Assembly: GCA_040508515.1 (NCBI GenBank)
Contig: JBEVMS010000143.1
Coordinates: 1-24,340, forward strand
Reading direction: 5' to 3'
From: JBEVMS01 sp040508515
GTDB taxonomy: Bacteria; Pseudomonadota; Gammaproteobacteria; Xanthomonadales; Rhodanobacteraceae
DNA: 24,340 nucleotides
Shown here: positions 14,868 to 22,309 of the stretch, piece by piece
Layout: each line of letters starts with the position of its first letter
How positions within the stretch are numbered: position 1 is the first letter of the stretch
The notes under the pieces: model-generated
Told to the model about the DNA's origin: nothing
The model's input: only the letters and a program-made list of their open reading frames with translations
Database searches by the model: none
Made by a program: the position numbers and the translations under genes

Positions 14868-15817
14868 TGGCCGGCCCGCTCGACGTCGGCGCGCAAAGCC
14901 TCAATACCTGGACCGATATGTCCGGGTTCAGCGCGCTGCGGCATCAGGCGCAGGTTGACAGCAAGTCCGCGCTGCCGGCGGTGGCCAAGCAGTTCGAGGC
15001 GATCTTCACGCAGATGATTTTGAAGTCGATGCGCGACGCGAGTTTCGGCGATCCAAACTTCGACAGCCAGGCCGGCGGCCAATGGCGTGACATGTACGAC
15101 CAGCAGTTGGCGGTCAGCCTGTCGCAGGGCAAGGGGCTGGGCATCGCCGACATGCTGGTGCGCCAGTTGGGCGGGCATGCAGGTCATGCCCAGGGTGCCA
15201 ATGGCGTGGTCGATCCAAGCACGACCGGCCAAGTCGACAACTGGCGCCAACGGCTCTCCGACGTCGCCGATTCAGCGCGCTCGGCGGGGGGCAAGGTGGC
15301 CTCGTGGCTGCCCGATGGCGCCGAAGAGTTCGTACGCGACCTGGCGCCGCAGGCGGCGGTGGTGGCGCAGCAGTTGGGTCTTTCGGTACGCACCGTGCTG
15401 GCCCAGGCGGCGCTGGAAACCCATTGGGGCAAGAACATGCCCAAGCATCCGGACGGCACCAGCAGTTTCAATTTGTTCGGCATCAAGGCTACCGGCAGTT
15501 GGGACGGCAGCAAGGTCAACGTGCCCACGGTGGAATACGAAAACGGCATCGCGGTGCGCAAGCAGGCGCAGTTCCGTTCTTACGATTCTCCCGCCGACGC
15601 GATGGCCGACTACGCCGACCTGATCGGCGGCAACCCGCGCTACGCGCAGGCGCGCGGCCACGGCGATGACGTGGCCGGCTACGCCCACGCGCTGGTCGAC
15701 GGCGGCTATGCGACCGATCCGGACTACGCGGCCAAAGTGGCGGCGATCGCCAACAGTTCTGTGATGCGTCAGGCACTCGACGCGCTCAAGAAAAGCATTT
15801 CTGTGCCGACACCGTAA
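14867..15817 (+). CDS. flgJ: FlgJ, rod cap and peptidoglycan hydrolase
   Basis: Two-domain protein of 316 aa, the same length as Salmonella FlgJ. The N-terminal rod-binding domain (about residues 35-100) has PAVAKQFEAIFTQMILKSMRDA. The C-terminal glucosaminidase domain (about 155-310) cuts peptidoglycan so that the rod can pass. Glutamates fall at E184 (QAALETHWGKN) and E223 (TVEYENG), the positions of the catalytic residues of Salmonella FlgJ, so the enzyme should be active. The ATG overlaps the flgI stop by one base. Many bacteria have only the short rod-binding form; this is the full dual-domain form. Confidence 0.96.
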   Translation: MAGPLDVGAQSLNTWTDMSGFSALRHQAQVDSKSALPAVAKQFEAIFTQMILKSMRDASFGDPNFDSQAGGQWRDMYDQQLAVSLSQGKGLGIADMLVRQLGGHAGHAQGANGVVDPSTTGQVDNWRQRLSDVADSARSAGGKVASWLPDGAEEFVRDLAPQAAVVAQQLGLSVRTVLAQAALETHWGKNMPKHPDGTSSFNLFGIKATGSWDGSKVNVPTVEYENGIAVRKQAQFRSYDSPADAMADYADLIGGNPRYAQARGHGDDVAGYAHALVDGGYATDPDYAAKVAAIANSSVMRQALDALKKSISVPTP

Positions 15818-15865
15818 GCATGGCCATAAAGCGCCTCAGATCCAGCGTTATTCAAGGAATGTCTC

Positions 15866-17776
15866 ATGCCTAACATGCTTAGCATCGGTGTCTCGGGGTT
15901 GAATGCCGCGCAAGCGGGGCTCGCCACGGTGAGCAACAACATTGCCAACGCCGCCACGCCGGGCTACTCCCGCCAGTTGCTCAATCAGGTCGAGAATGTC
16001 TCCCTGGGCAGCAGCGGATTCAACGGCGGCACCGGCGTGGATGTGCTGTCGGTGCAGCGCGCTTACAGCCAGTTCCTGACCAGCGCGGTATGGAGCGCCA
16101 ATACCGCGCAGCAAGGTGCGACCACCTTTGACGGCTTGACCACCACGCTCAACAGCCTGCTCAGCAACAGCGGCAACTTGCAGACCTCGTTGGACAGCTT
16201 CTTCGGCGGCTTCGGCACCGTTGCCAGTTCGCCGTCGACCAGCTCCAACCGTCAGGCACTGCTCGGCAACGCCGCCTCGCTCACCAATGTGTTCAACACG
16301 CTGTCGCAGCAGTTGAGCCAGCAGCAAAGCCAGGTCAACGGCCAGATCGGCTCGACGGTCGACAGCATCAATCAGTTGTCCAGCCAGATCGCCAGCCTCA
16401 ACGACCAGATCAATCAGGCCGGTGGCGTCAGCGGTGGCATCAATGGGCCGCCCAATGCGCTGCTCGATCAACGCGACCAGGCGGTCCAGCAACTGGCCGG
16501 CCTGACCGGTGTTTCGCCGATAGTGGAGTCGGACGGCTCGATCAGCGTCTACACCAGCGCGGGCCAGCCGCTGGTCAATGGAAACCTGTCCACGCCGCTG
16601 TCGACCCAGCCCGATCAGTTCGATCCGACCCAGTTGGATGTCACCGATGGCAACGGCAACAACATCACCTCCAGCCTCACCGGCGGCACCCTGGGTGCGT
16701 TGATCAATTACCGCGACAACGTACTGGCCACCTCGCAGAACCAGTTAGGTCAGGCGGCGGTGGCACTCGCGTCCAGCGTCAACGCGCAGCAGGCACAGGG
16801 TTTGGATCTCAACGGCAAGCAAGGCCAGCCGATCTTCAGCATCGCCGCGCCCACCGTGCTGCCGTCGGGTAACAACACCGGTAGCGCCACGGTGTCCGCC
16901 ACGATCAGCGATGTTTCGCAACTGACCACCTCGGACTTCGTGCTCAAATTCACCGGTGCCGGCACCGGCACCAATGGCTTTACCTTGACCACCACCGGCG
17001 GTCAGAGCGTGCCGCTGACGGCCAATCCGGATGGTTCGTTGTCGGCCCAGGGCTTGACCATCAATGTCTCAGGCGGGGCGCTCCAGATCGGCGACAGCTT
17101 CGAGATCCAGCCCACGCGCAATGCCGCCACGTCGCTGGCGGTGAGCCTGACCGATCCCAACGGCATCGCGGCCGCGGCCGCGTTGAGTGCCAGCGCCGGC
17201 AGCGCCAACAAAGGCAGTGGCAAGGTCGGTGCGGTCAGCGTGACCGACGCGGGCAATCCCGCTCTGCTAAACGGCGCCACGGTCACTTTTACAGGTCCCA
17301 ACACCTATACGCTCACCGACAGCGCAGGCCAGCAAACCGGGTTGACCTACACGCCTGGCCAGCCGATCACCAGCGGCAATGGTTTCAGCCTGAGCCTCAC
17401 CGGTACGCCGGCCACCGGCGATACTTTCACTGTGGCGGCCAACACCAACGGGCTGGACGACAACAGCAACGCACTGGCGTTATCGAACCTGTCCAGCGTC
17501 GGCGTGCTCAACGGCGGCCAGACCTCGGTGATCGCCAGCATCGGCAACTTGACCACCCAGATCGGTACCGTCGGTAGCCAGGCCAACAGCGACTTGACCA
17601 CCCAGACCAACCTGTTCAATCAGGCGGTCAACAGCCAGCAAAGCGTGTCTGGCGTCAACACCAACGAGGAGGGCGCCAATCTGATCATGTATCAGCAGGC
17701 CTTCCAGGCTTCGGCTCAGGTGATCGCCACCGCGCAGTCGATCTTCGCCAGTTTGATCACCGCTATCCAGGCGTAA
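15866..17776 (+). CDS. flgK: FlgK, hook-filament junction protein 1
   Basis: First hook-associated protein, 636 aa. The N-terminus MLSIGVSGLNAAQAGLATVSNNIANAATPGYSRQ and the C-terminus SGVNTNEEGANLIMYQQAFQASAQVI are diagnostic of FlgK. It is longer than the roughly 550-aa enterobacterial protein. The extra length lies mainly in the middle third, which holds two beta-rich segments ending in GDSFEIQP and GDTFTVAAN, resembling the flagellin hook IN motif. AGGA precedes the ATG. The 48-base gap after flgJ holds no good sigma-28 promoter, unlike flgK in enterics. Its export chaperone FlgN is encoded at 4431-4877. Confidence 0.96.
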   Translation: MPNMLSIGVSGLNAAQAGLATVSNNIANAATPGYSRQLLNQVENVSLGSSGFNGGTGVDVLSVQRAYSQFLTSAVWSANTAQQGATTFDGLTTTLNSLLSNSGNLQTSLDSFFGGFGTVASSPSTSSNRQALLGNAASLTNVFNTLSQQLSQQQSQVNGQIGSTVDSINQLSSQIASLNDQINQAGGVSGGINGPPNALLDQRDQAVQQLAGLTGVSPIVESDGSISVYTSAGQPLVNGNLSTPLSTQPDQFDPTQLDVTDGNGNNITSSLTGGTLGALINYRDNVLATSQNQLGQAAVALASSVNAQQAQGLDLNGKQGQPIFSIAAPTVLPSGNNTGSATVSATISDVSQLTTSDFVLKFTGAGTGTNGFTLTTTGGQSVPLTANPDGSLSAQGLTINVSGGALQIGDSFEIQPTRNAATSLAVSLTDPNGIAAAAALSASAGSANKGSGKVGAVSVTDAGNPALLNGATVTFTGPNTYTLTDSAGQQTGLTYTPGQPITSGNGFSLSLTGTPATGDTFTVAANTNGLDDNSNALALSNLSSVGVLNGGQTSVIASIGNLTTQIGTVGSQANSDLTTQTNLFNQAVNSQQSVSGVNTNEEGANLIMYQQAFQASAQVIATAQSIFASLITAIQA

Positions 17777-17780
17777 TTCG

Positions 17781-19016
17781 ATGCGTATTTCCACCAGTCA
17801 GCAGTTTCAGCAGTCGTTGAACACCATGCTCAATCAGCAGAGCACGTTGGCCAACACGCAGAACGAGGTAAGTACCGGGCTACGCATCAATGTCGCCTCG
17901 GACGATCCGGCCGGCGCCGCCCAGGTGTTGGCGATCAACCATATTCTGGCGGTCAATGCGCAGGCGACCACCAACATCAACAGCGCCAATACCCGCCTGT
18001 CGACCGAAACCAGCTCGCTCAGTTCGGTCAGCACCTTGCTCGATCGGGTCAATACGCTGGGGCTGCAGGGAATCAATGGCGTATTGTCCGACGGCGACCG
18101 CGCCAACATGGCGCAGGAGCTGATTCAACTGCGCAGCAATCTGGTGCAGTTGGCCAACAGCACCGACGCCAATGGCTCGGCGCTATTCGCCGGGACCAGC
18201 ACCACCGCGACGCCGTTCGTGCTCAATTCAGACGGCTCAGTTACCTACAGCGGCAACGCCAGCCAGCAGATGGTGGCGGTGGGCGGTGGTTTGCAATTGC
18301 CCAATAGCGATTCGGGCAGCGCGATCTTCATGCAGGTGCCAGCGGGCAACGGTTCCTTCGTGGCCAGCGCCGGTGCGGCCAACACCGGCACGCTGGTGGT
18401 GGGCGCCAACAGTGTCACCGACAGTGGGGCGTTCGCTGCTGCCACCGCGGCTGGCCCGATCGACTACAACATTACCTTCGGCGCCAACGGCACGTGGACC
18501 GCCACCAATGCCAGTGACGGCAGCCCGGTGATCGACGCCAGTACGGGCCAGCCGGCCACCGGCACGTTGACCGATGGTGGCAGTATCAGCTTCAACGGCA
18601 TCTCGTTGAGCACCACGGGCACGCCGGCCGTGGGTGACAGCGTGTCGGTGCAGTCGGGCACCACGCAGGATGTGTTCAGCACGCTGACCAATATGATCAA
18701 CGTCCTGCAAAGCGGCACGGGCGATTCGACCACCTTGAACAATGTTCTCAACCGGCAGTTGGAGTCGCTCAACCAGGCGATGGACAACGTGACCAACACC
18801 CAGGTTGAGGTCGGCGGGCGCTTGGATATCCTGCAGCAGCAGCAATCCACGCAGGCCGATCTGAGCGTGACCTACAGTCAGGCGCTGTCGAACGTGCAGA
18901 GTGTGGACATCGCTTCGGCGGTCAGCAACCTTACCTTGCAATCGACGGCGTTGCAGGCCTCGCAGCAAGTGTTCACCAAGGTGCAGGGATTGAGCCTGTT
19001 CAATTTCATCCAGTAA
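17781..19016 (+). CDS. flgL: FlgL, hook-filament junction protein 2
   Basis: Second hook-filament junction protein, 411 aa, about 95 residues longer than the E. coli protein. The flagellin-like N-terminus is MRISTSQQFQQSLNTMLNQQ with LRINVASDDPAGAAQVLAIN. The C-terminal helix ends with SALQ-type QSTALQASQQVFTKVQGLSLFNFIQ. The insertion lies in the middle and includes a flagellin IN-like segment (residues about 271-290, ISLSTTGTPAVGDSVSV) close to one in FlgK. It starts four bases after the flgK stop and is the last recognised structural gene of the operon. Confidence 0.95.
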   Translation: MRISTSQQFQQSLNTMLNQQSTLANTQNEVSTGLRINVASDDPAGAAQVLAINHILAVNAQATTNINSANTRLSTETSSLSSVSTLLDRVNTLGLQGINGVLSDGDRANMAQELIQLRSNLVQLANSTDANGSALFAGTSTTATPFVLNSDGSVTYSGNASQQMVAVGGGLQLPNSDSGSAIFMQVPAGNGSFVASAGAANTGTLVVGANSVTDSGAFAAATAAGPIDYNITFGANGTWTATNASDGSPVIDASTGQPATGTLTDGGSISFNGISLSTTGTPAVGDSVSVQSGTTQDVFSTLTNMINVLQSGTGDSTTLNNVLNRQLESLNQAMDNVTNTQVEVGGRLDILQQQQSTQADLSVTYSQALSNVQSVDIASAVSNLTLQSTALQASQQVFTKVQGLSLFNFIQ

Positions 19017-19052
19017 ATCCGTCGGCGGGCGATCCGGCTTTCACTTCTTTGG

Positions 19053-19068
19053 GTCGCCTGCGGGCGAC
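19053..19068 (+). other. hairpin between flgL and the ATP-grasp gene
   Basis: GTCGCC at 19053-19058 pairs with GGCGAC at 19063-19068 around a TGCG loop, 36 bases after the flgL stop. No T tract follows. It may attenuate read-through from the flg operon into the modification genes, but it is not a standard terminator. Confidence 0.35.
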
Positions 19069-19082
19069 GGCGGTTCCGATTC

Positions 19083-20324
19083 ATGCATGTCACCGAGCAA
19101 GCCGTCGAGTTACTTCCCGCCGCAACGGCGCAGGCTGCGCCATTGATGGGGCTGGCGCCGTTGTTGCGAGCGGCGTATCAGGATGAAGACCTGAGCGTGC
19201 ACGTGCCGGGGCTGATCGAGCGCGCCGAGCGTTTCAACGACGCTTACGCCATGCTGGATCTGGCCTTGATTCTGCAACTGCGCTTTCAAAAGCCCAACGC
19301 CCTAGCGGTGCTGGATGAGGCGCTGAAGATCCAGCGGCTGTTCCATGTGCAGCACGCCGAACCGGACGCGCCGCGGCTGCTGGTGATCAAGACGCCCGGC
19401 GATTTGATGGCCAATACGCCGGTGGAATGCATCCTTGAAGATGCCGCGCTGAACATCGACGTGCTCTATGTGGACGCCAAGCTTCCCTGGCCGACGCCGT
19501 TGCCGGCGCACGATCTGGTATTCGTGGCGATCAGCGAGGCCGACGCGCACCGCGCGACGCTGGCTCAACTGGGTGAGTACCTGCACGACTGGCCGCGGCC
19601 GGTGCTCAACCTGCCGCAGCGGATTCCCGCGCTGTCGCGCGCAGAAGCTTTTCGAGTGCTGCACGACGTGCCCGGCTTGTGCATGGCGCGCACGTACCGA
19701 GTGACGCGGGCGGCGCTGCTGGCGTTGCTGGTCGATCCCGCGCAGTTGATGCACGTGCTGCCTGGCGTGGATTTGCCGTTGATCGTGCGTCCGCTCGGTT
19801 CGCATGCCGGCACCGACTTGTGCCGCGTGGATACGCTGGATGAACTGGCCGATTACCTGGCGCGTGTCGATGCCCGTGAGTTCTTCGTCGCGCAATTCAT
19901 CGAGTACGCCTCGCCGGATGGGCTCTACCGCAAGTACCGCATCGTGCTGATCGACGGCGCGCCGTTCATTTGCCACATGGGTATTTCGGCGCACTGGATG
20001 GTGCATTACCCGTACGATGAAATGAAACCCGATCCGGCGCGACGCGCGGAAGAGGCCGAATTGATGGCACGGTTCGATCAGGATTTCGCGCAGCGGCATG
20101 CGGCTGCGCTGGTGCAACTGCATCAACGAGTGGGTTTGGAGTATGTGGGCTTCGATTGCGCCCAGACCACGGATGGCCAGTTGTTGATTTTCGAACTAGC
20201 CAACGCCTTGGTGATCCACGCGATGGACGACCCCGGCATCTTTCCCTACAAGGCTGTGCAAATGCAGAAAGTGTTCGGCGCATTCGCCGACATGCTGCAT
20301 CGTCACGCTGCGCCGCGCGCCTAA
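19083..20324 (+). CDS. ATP-grasp ligase-like protein, substrate unknown
   Basis: Protein of 413 aa. Residues 1-90 are helical and TPR-like (RFNDAYAMLDLALILQLRF, then ALAVLDEALKIQRL). Residues about 97-205 look like a pre-ATP-grasp domain ending in PVLNLPQRIPALSRAEAF. Residues 206-405 resemble the RimK/glutathione-synthase ATP-grasp fold: LIVRPLGSHAGTDL (R236) for the nucleotide loop, LYRKYRIVLIDG, then D358 in VGFDCAQTTDG with E371 and N374 in IFELAN as probable magnesium ligands. Such enzymes join a carboxylate to an amine using ATP. The product is unknown. The gene lies 66 bases after flgL and 20 before the SerC-like gene. Flagellin or cell-surface modification is an inference from position. 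Confidence 0.7.
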   Translation: MHVTEQAVELLPAATAQAAPLMGLAPLLRAAYQDEDLSVHVPGLIERAERFNDAYAMLDLALILQLRFQKPNALAVLDEALKIQRLFHVQHAEPDAPRLLVIKTPGDLMANTPVECILEDAALNIDVLYVDAKLPWPTPLPAHDLVFVAISEADAHRATLAQLGEYLHDWPRPVLNLPQRIPALSRAEAFRVLHDVPGLCMARTYRVTRAALLALLVDPAQLMHVLPGVDLPLIVRPLGSHAGTDLCRVDTLDELADYLARVDAREFFVAQFIEYASPDGLYRKYRIVLIDGAPFICHMGISAHWMVHYPYDEMKPDPARRAEEAELMARFDQDFAQRHAAALVQLHQRVGLEYVGFDCAQTTDGQLLIFELANALVIHAMDDPGIFPYKAVQMQKVFGAFADMLHRHAAPRA

Positions 20325-20344
20325 TGCTCAGGTCTGTCACGCCC

Positions 20345-21439
20345 ATGCTGTCCAATTTGCTCAATTTTTCCGGCGGCCCGGGCGCGTTGCCCGCCTGCGT
20401 GCTGGAACAAACCCAGCAGGCGATCGTTGCCTTGCCGGAAACCGGTCTGTCGATTCTGGGCATGAGCCACCGCTCGTCCTGGTTCAAGGCCTTGCTGCTT
20501 GAGGCGCAGGAAAACATCCGTCAATTGTTGAACGTGCCGGAGCGCTATCACGTGCTGTTTCTGCAGGGCGGCAGCAGCCTGCAGTTCTCGATGATCCCGA
20601 TGAACTTCGCCGCGCAGGCCCAGGCGCCGGCCGAGTTCGTCACGTCCGGTTATTGGAGCGGCAAGGCGGTGGGCGAAGCGGCCGCAGTGGTCGATGCGCG
20701 GGTGGTCTGGGATGGCGCGGCCGAGGGTTATCGCCGGTTGCCGGTATGGAGCGCGTTGCAGCGCTCGGAGGACGCGCCGTTCTTTCACTACGTCAGCAAC
20801 GAGACGGTGGAAGGCTTGCAGTTTCGCAACGCGCCGGCCCCTAATGGCGTGCCGCTGATCGCCGACATGTCCTCGGATTTTTTGTCGCGCCGCTTCGATA
20901 TCGGCGAGTACGCGATGGTCTACGCGCATGCGCAGAAAAACCTTGGCCCCGCCGGCGTCACCGTGGCTTTGATCGACGATGCGATGCTTTCGCGCATTCC
21001 CGGCGGCTTGCCGCCGATGCTCGACTACCGCACGCATGTCACCCACGGTTCGAACTACAACACGCCGCCGGTGTTCTCGATCTACGTGTTGAACCTGGTC
21101 AGCCGCTGGCTGCGCGATGAGATCGGCGGCGTCGATGCGATGCAGCGGATCAATGCACGCAAGGCGGCGACCTTGTACGACGTACTGGAGCGCCACGATG
21201 AAATGATCGAACTGCACGCCGACCATGCGGCGCGTTCGGTAATGAACGTTGCTTTTCGCTTCAAGGAAGCGCAGTTGCACGATCGCTTTCTGATCGAGGC
21301 GAGCGCGGCCGGCTTCTCCGGCCTGGAAGGCCATCGCTCCATCGGCGGCATGCGCGCCTCGCTGTACAACGCGGTGGGCGAATCGGCGGTGGAGCAGTTG
21401 GCTCAGCTAATCGACGAGTTCGGTCGTCAGCATGGGTAG
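20345..21439 (+). CDS. serC: SerC-type phosphoserine aminotransferase-like protein
   Basis: PLP-dependent class V aminotransferase of 364 aa, matching SerC across its length: NFSGGPGALP at the start, GMSHRSSWF, the PLP lysine in AHAQKNLGPAG, and GHRSIGGMRASLYNA near the end. SerC converts 3-phosphohydroxypyruvate plus glutamate to phosphoserine. The phosphate-loop region reads GGSSLQFSMIPMN where E. coli has GGGRGQFAAVPLN, so it differs from the enteric type. ATG 20345 is chosen; an in-frame ATG at 20324, overlapping the previous stop, would add seven residues. In many gammaproteobacteria serC sits beside pheA or aroA; its place after flgL suggests either relocation or a second copy serving a surface modification. 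Confidence 0.87.
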   Translation: MLSNLLNFSGGPGALPACVLEQTQQAIVALPETGLSILGMSHRSSWFKALLLEAQENIRQLLNVPERYHVLFLQGGSSLQFSMIPMNFAAQAQAPAEFVTSGYWSGKAVGEAAAVVDARVVWDGAAEGYRRLPVWSALQRSEDAPFFHYVSNETVEGLQFRNAPAPNGVPLIADMSSDFLSRRFDIGEYAMVYAHAQKNLGPAGVTVALIDDAMLSRIPGGLPPMLDYRTHVTHGSNYNTPPVFSIYVLNLVSRWLRDEIGGVDAMQRINARKAATLYDVLERHDEMIELHADHAARSVMNVAFRFKEAQLHDRFLIEASAAGFSGLEGHRSIGGMRASLYNAVGESAVEQLAQLIDEFGRQHG

Positions 21440-21443
21440 GTGG

Positions 21444-21497
21444 GGTTATGCCTAACCGCCAGAGCGGTGCGCGGCTGAGCCTGTTGGACCGCCGCGC
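21444..21497. other. cluster of hairpins between convergent genes
   Basis: Three inverted repeats occupy the 70-base gap between the SerC-like and acetyltransferase genes. They are GGTTA/TAACC (21444-21448, 21453-21457), ACCGC/GCGGT (21455-21459, 21464-21468) and GCGCGGC/GCCGCGC (21469-21475, 21491-21497). The first two overlap and cannot form together. No T tract is present on either strand. They may end transcription from both sides, but only weakly by sequence. Confidence 0.4.
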
Positions 21498-21509
21498 CGG
21501 ATGCGCCGC

Positions 21510-22235
21510 TTAGCTCAGCACCGCGGAGGTAGGCGCAGCCATGGCCCCTTGCTTCTGGCGCATCAGCTCCTGCAGCACCTCCATCGCATGGCCCTCGTCG
21601 TGCGTGAGATCCACCAGGAAGTGCTGGTTGTTGGCGCGCATCCACGCCAGCGGCATGTCCCACCAGGCCAGCGCGAGTAAGGCTTCGCGGATTTTTTCGC
21701 TGAAGCGGTAACGGATCAGCCGTGCCGGCGAGCCGGCGTAGATGCCGTAGGGCGCGCTCTTGAAGTTCGGCGGTACCAGCGAACGCGCACCGATCACGCA
21801 GCCATCGGCGATGGTGCTGCCGCCCAGGACCATGATTTCGTCGCCGATCCAAACGTCGTTGCCCACCACGGTGTCGCCGTACTGCGGCGGCGGCCGTTGG
21901 GCCATGCCGAACGCATCCAGCATCTTGCTGGAAATCGTGCGGATTTCATGCTGACCATTCAGTAGGAAACGCACCCGCAGCCCACTGGAGACATAACGAC
22001 CAATCACCAGTTTTTGCTGGGTACTGTCGTACTTGGCGATCGTGCCGACGCCCAGGCCCGAACAGCGGCCGATGTGGAAATGGCCATCGACCGGTTCCTC
22101 GTCCAGCCAGTTGCGAAAGCACCGGTGCGGAATCAAGGAAGAACCGCCATCGGCATAGCCAAGCACGGAAAATTGTTTGGCCCACGGGTGCTGTTCAAGC
22201 AGGCCGGTGAAGTTGTCTTCAGTCACTACGTTCAT
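21510..22235 (-). CDS. CatB-type hexapeptide-repeat acetyltransferase
   Basis: Left-handed beta-helix O-acetyltransferase of 241 aa in the Vat/CatB group, using acetyl-CoA. Hexapeptide repeats are visible as IGRCSGLGVGTIAKYD, IGRYVSSGLRVRF and VVGNDVWIGDEIMVLGG with IADGCVIGARSLVP. The probable catalytic histidine is H96 in NGQHEIRT. Family members acetylate sugars, O-antigen, or antibiotics such as streptogramins. Beside a glycosyltransferase and flg genes, a sugar on flagellin or LPS is a likelier target. AAGGA lies nine bases before the ATG. It follows the glycosyltransferase on the same strand after 74 bases and is probably cotranscribed with it. The helical C-terminal 60 residues are longer than in typical CatB. 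Confidence 0.87.
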   Translation of the reverse strand: MNVVTEDNFTGLLEQHPWAKQFSVLGYADGGSSLIPHRCFRNWLDEEPVDGHFHIGRCSGLGVGTIAKYDSTQQKLVIGRYVSSGLRVRFLLNGQHEIRTISSKMLDAFGMAQRPPPQYGDTVVGNDVWIGDEIMVLGGSTIADGCVIGARSLVPPNFKSAPYGIYAGSPARLIRYRFSEKIREALLALAWWDMPLAWMRANNQHFLVDLTHDEGHAMEVLQELMRQKQGAMAAPTSAVLS

Positions 22236-22309
22236 GGGGATTATTCCTTCATCGGGCGATGGCTTGGCGGGGCTCGCTTACAAGCTGCCAAGGGCCGTGG
22301 CGCGGACGC

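Noticed and set aside
15818..15865. Possible sigma-28 promoter for flgK (TAAAGCGC followed by CGTTATTC-like bases)
   Set aside because: Only part of the -35 matches and the -10 matches few positions; read-through from the flgB operon is enough to explain expression.
22236..22309. GG-N10-GC sigma-54-like pattern upstream of the acetyltransferase gene (minus strand)
   Set aside because: The -24/-12 dinucleotides fit, but the -12 box reads GTAAGC rather than TTTGC, so the match is too weak.
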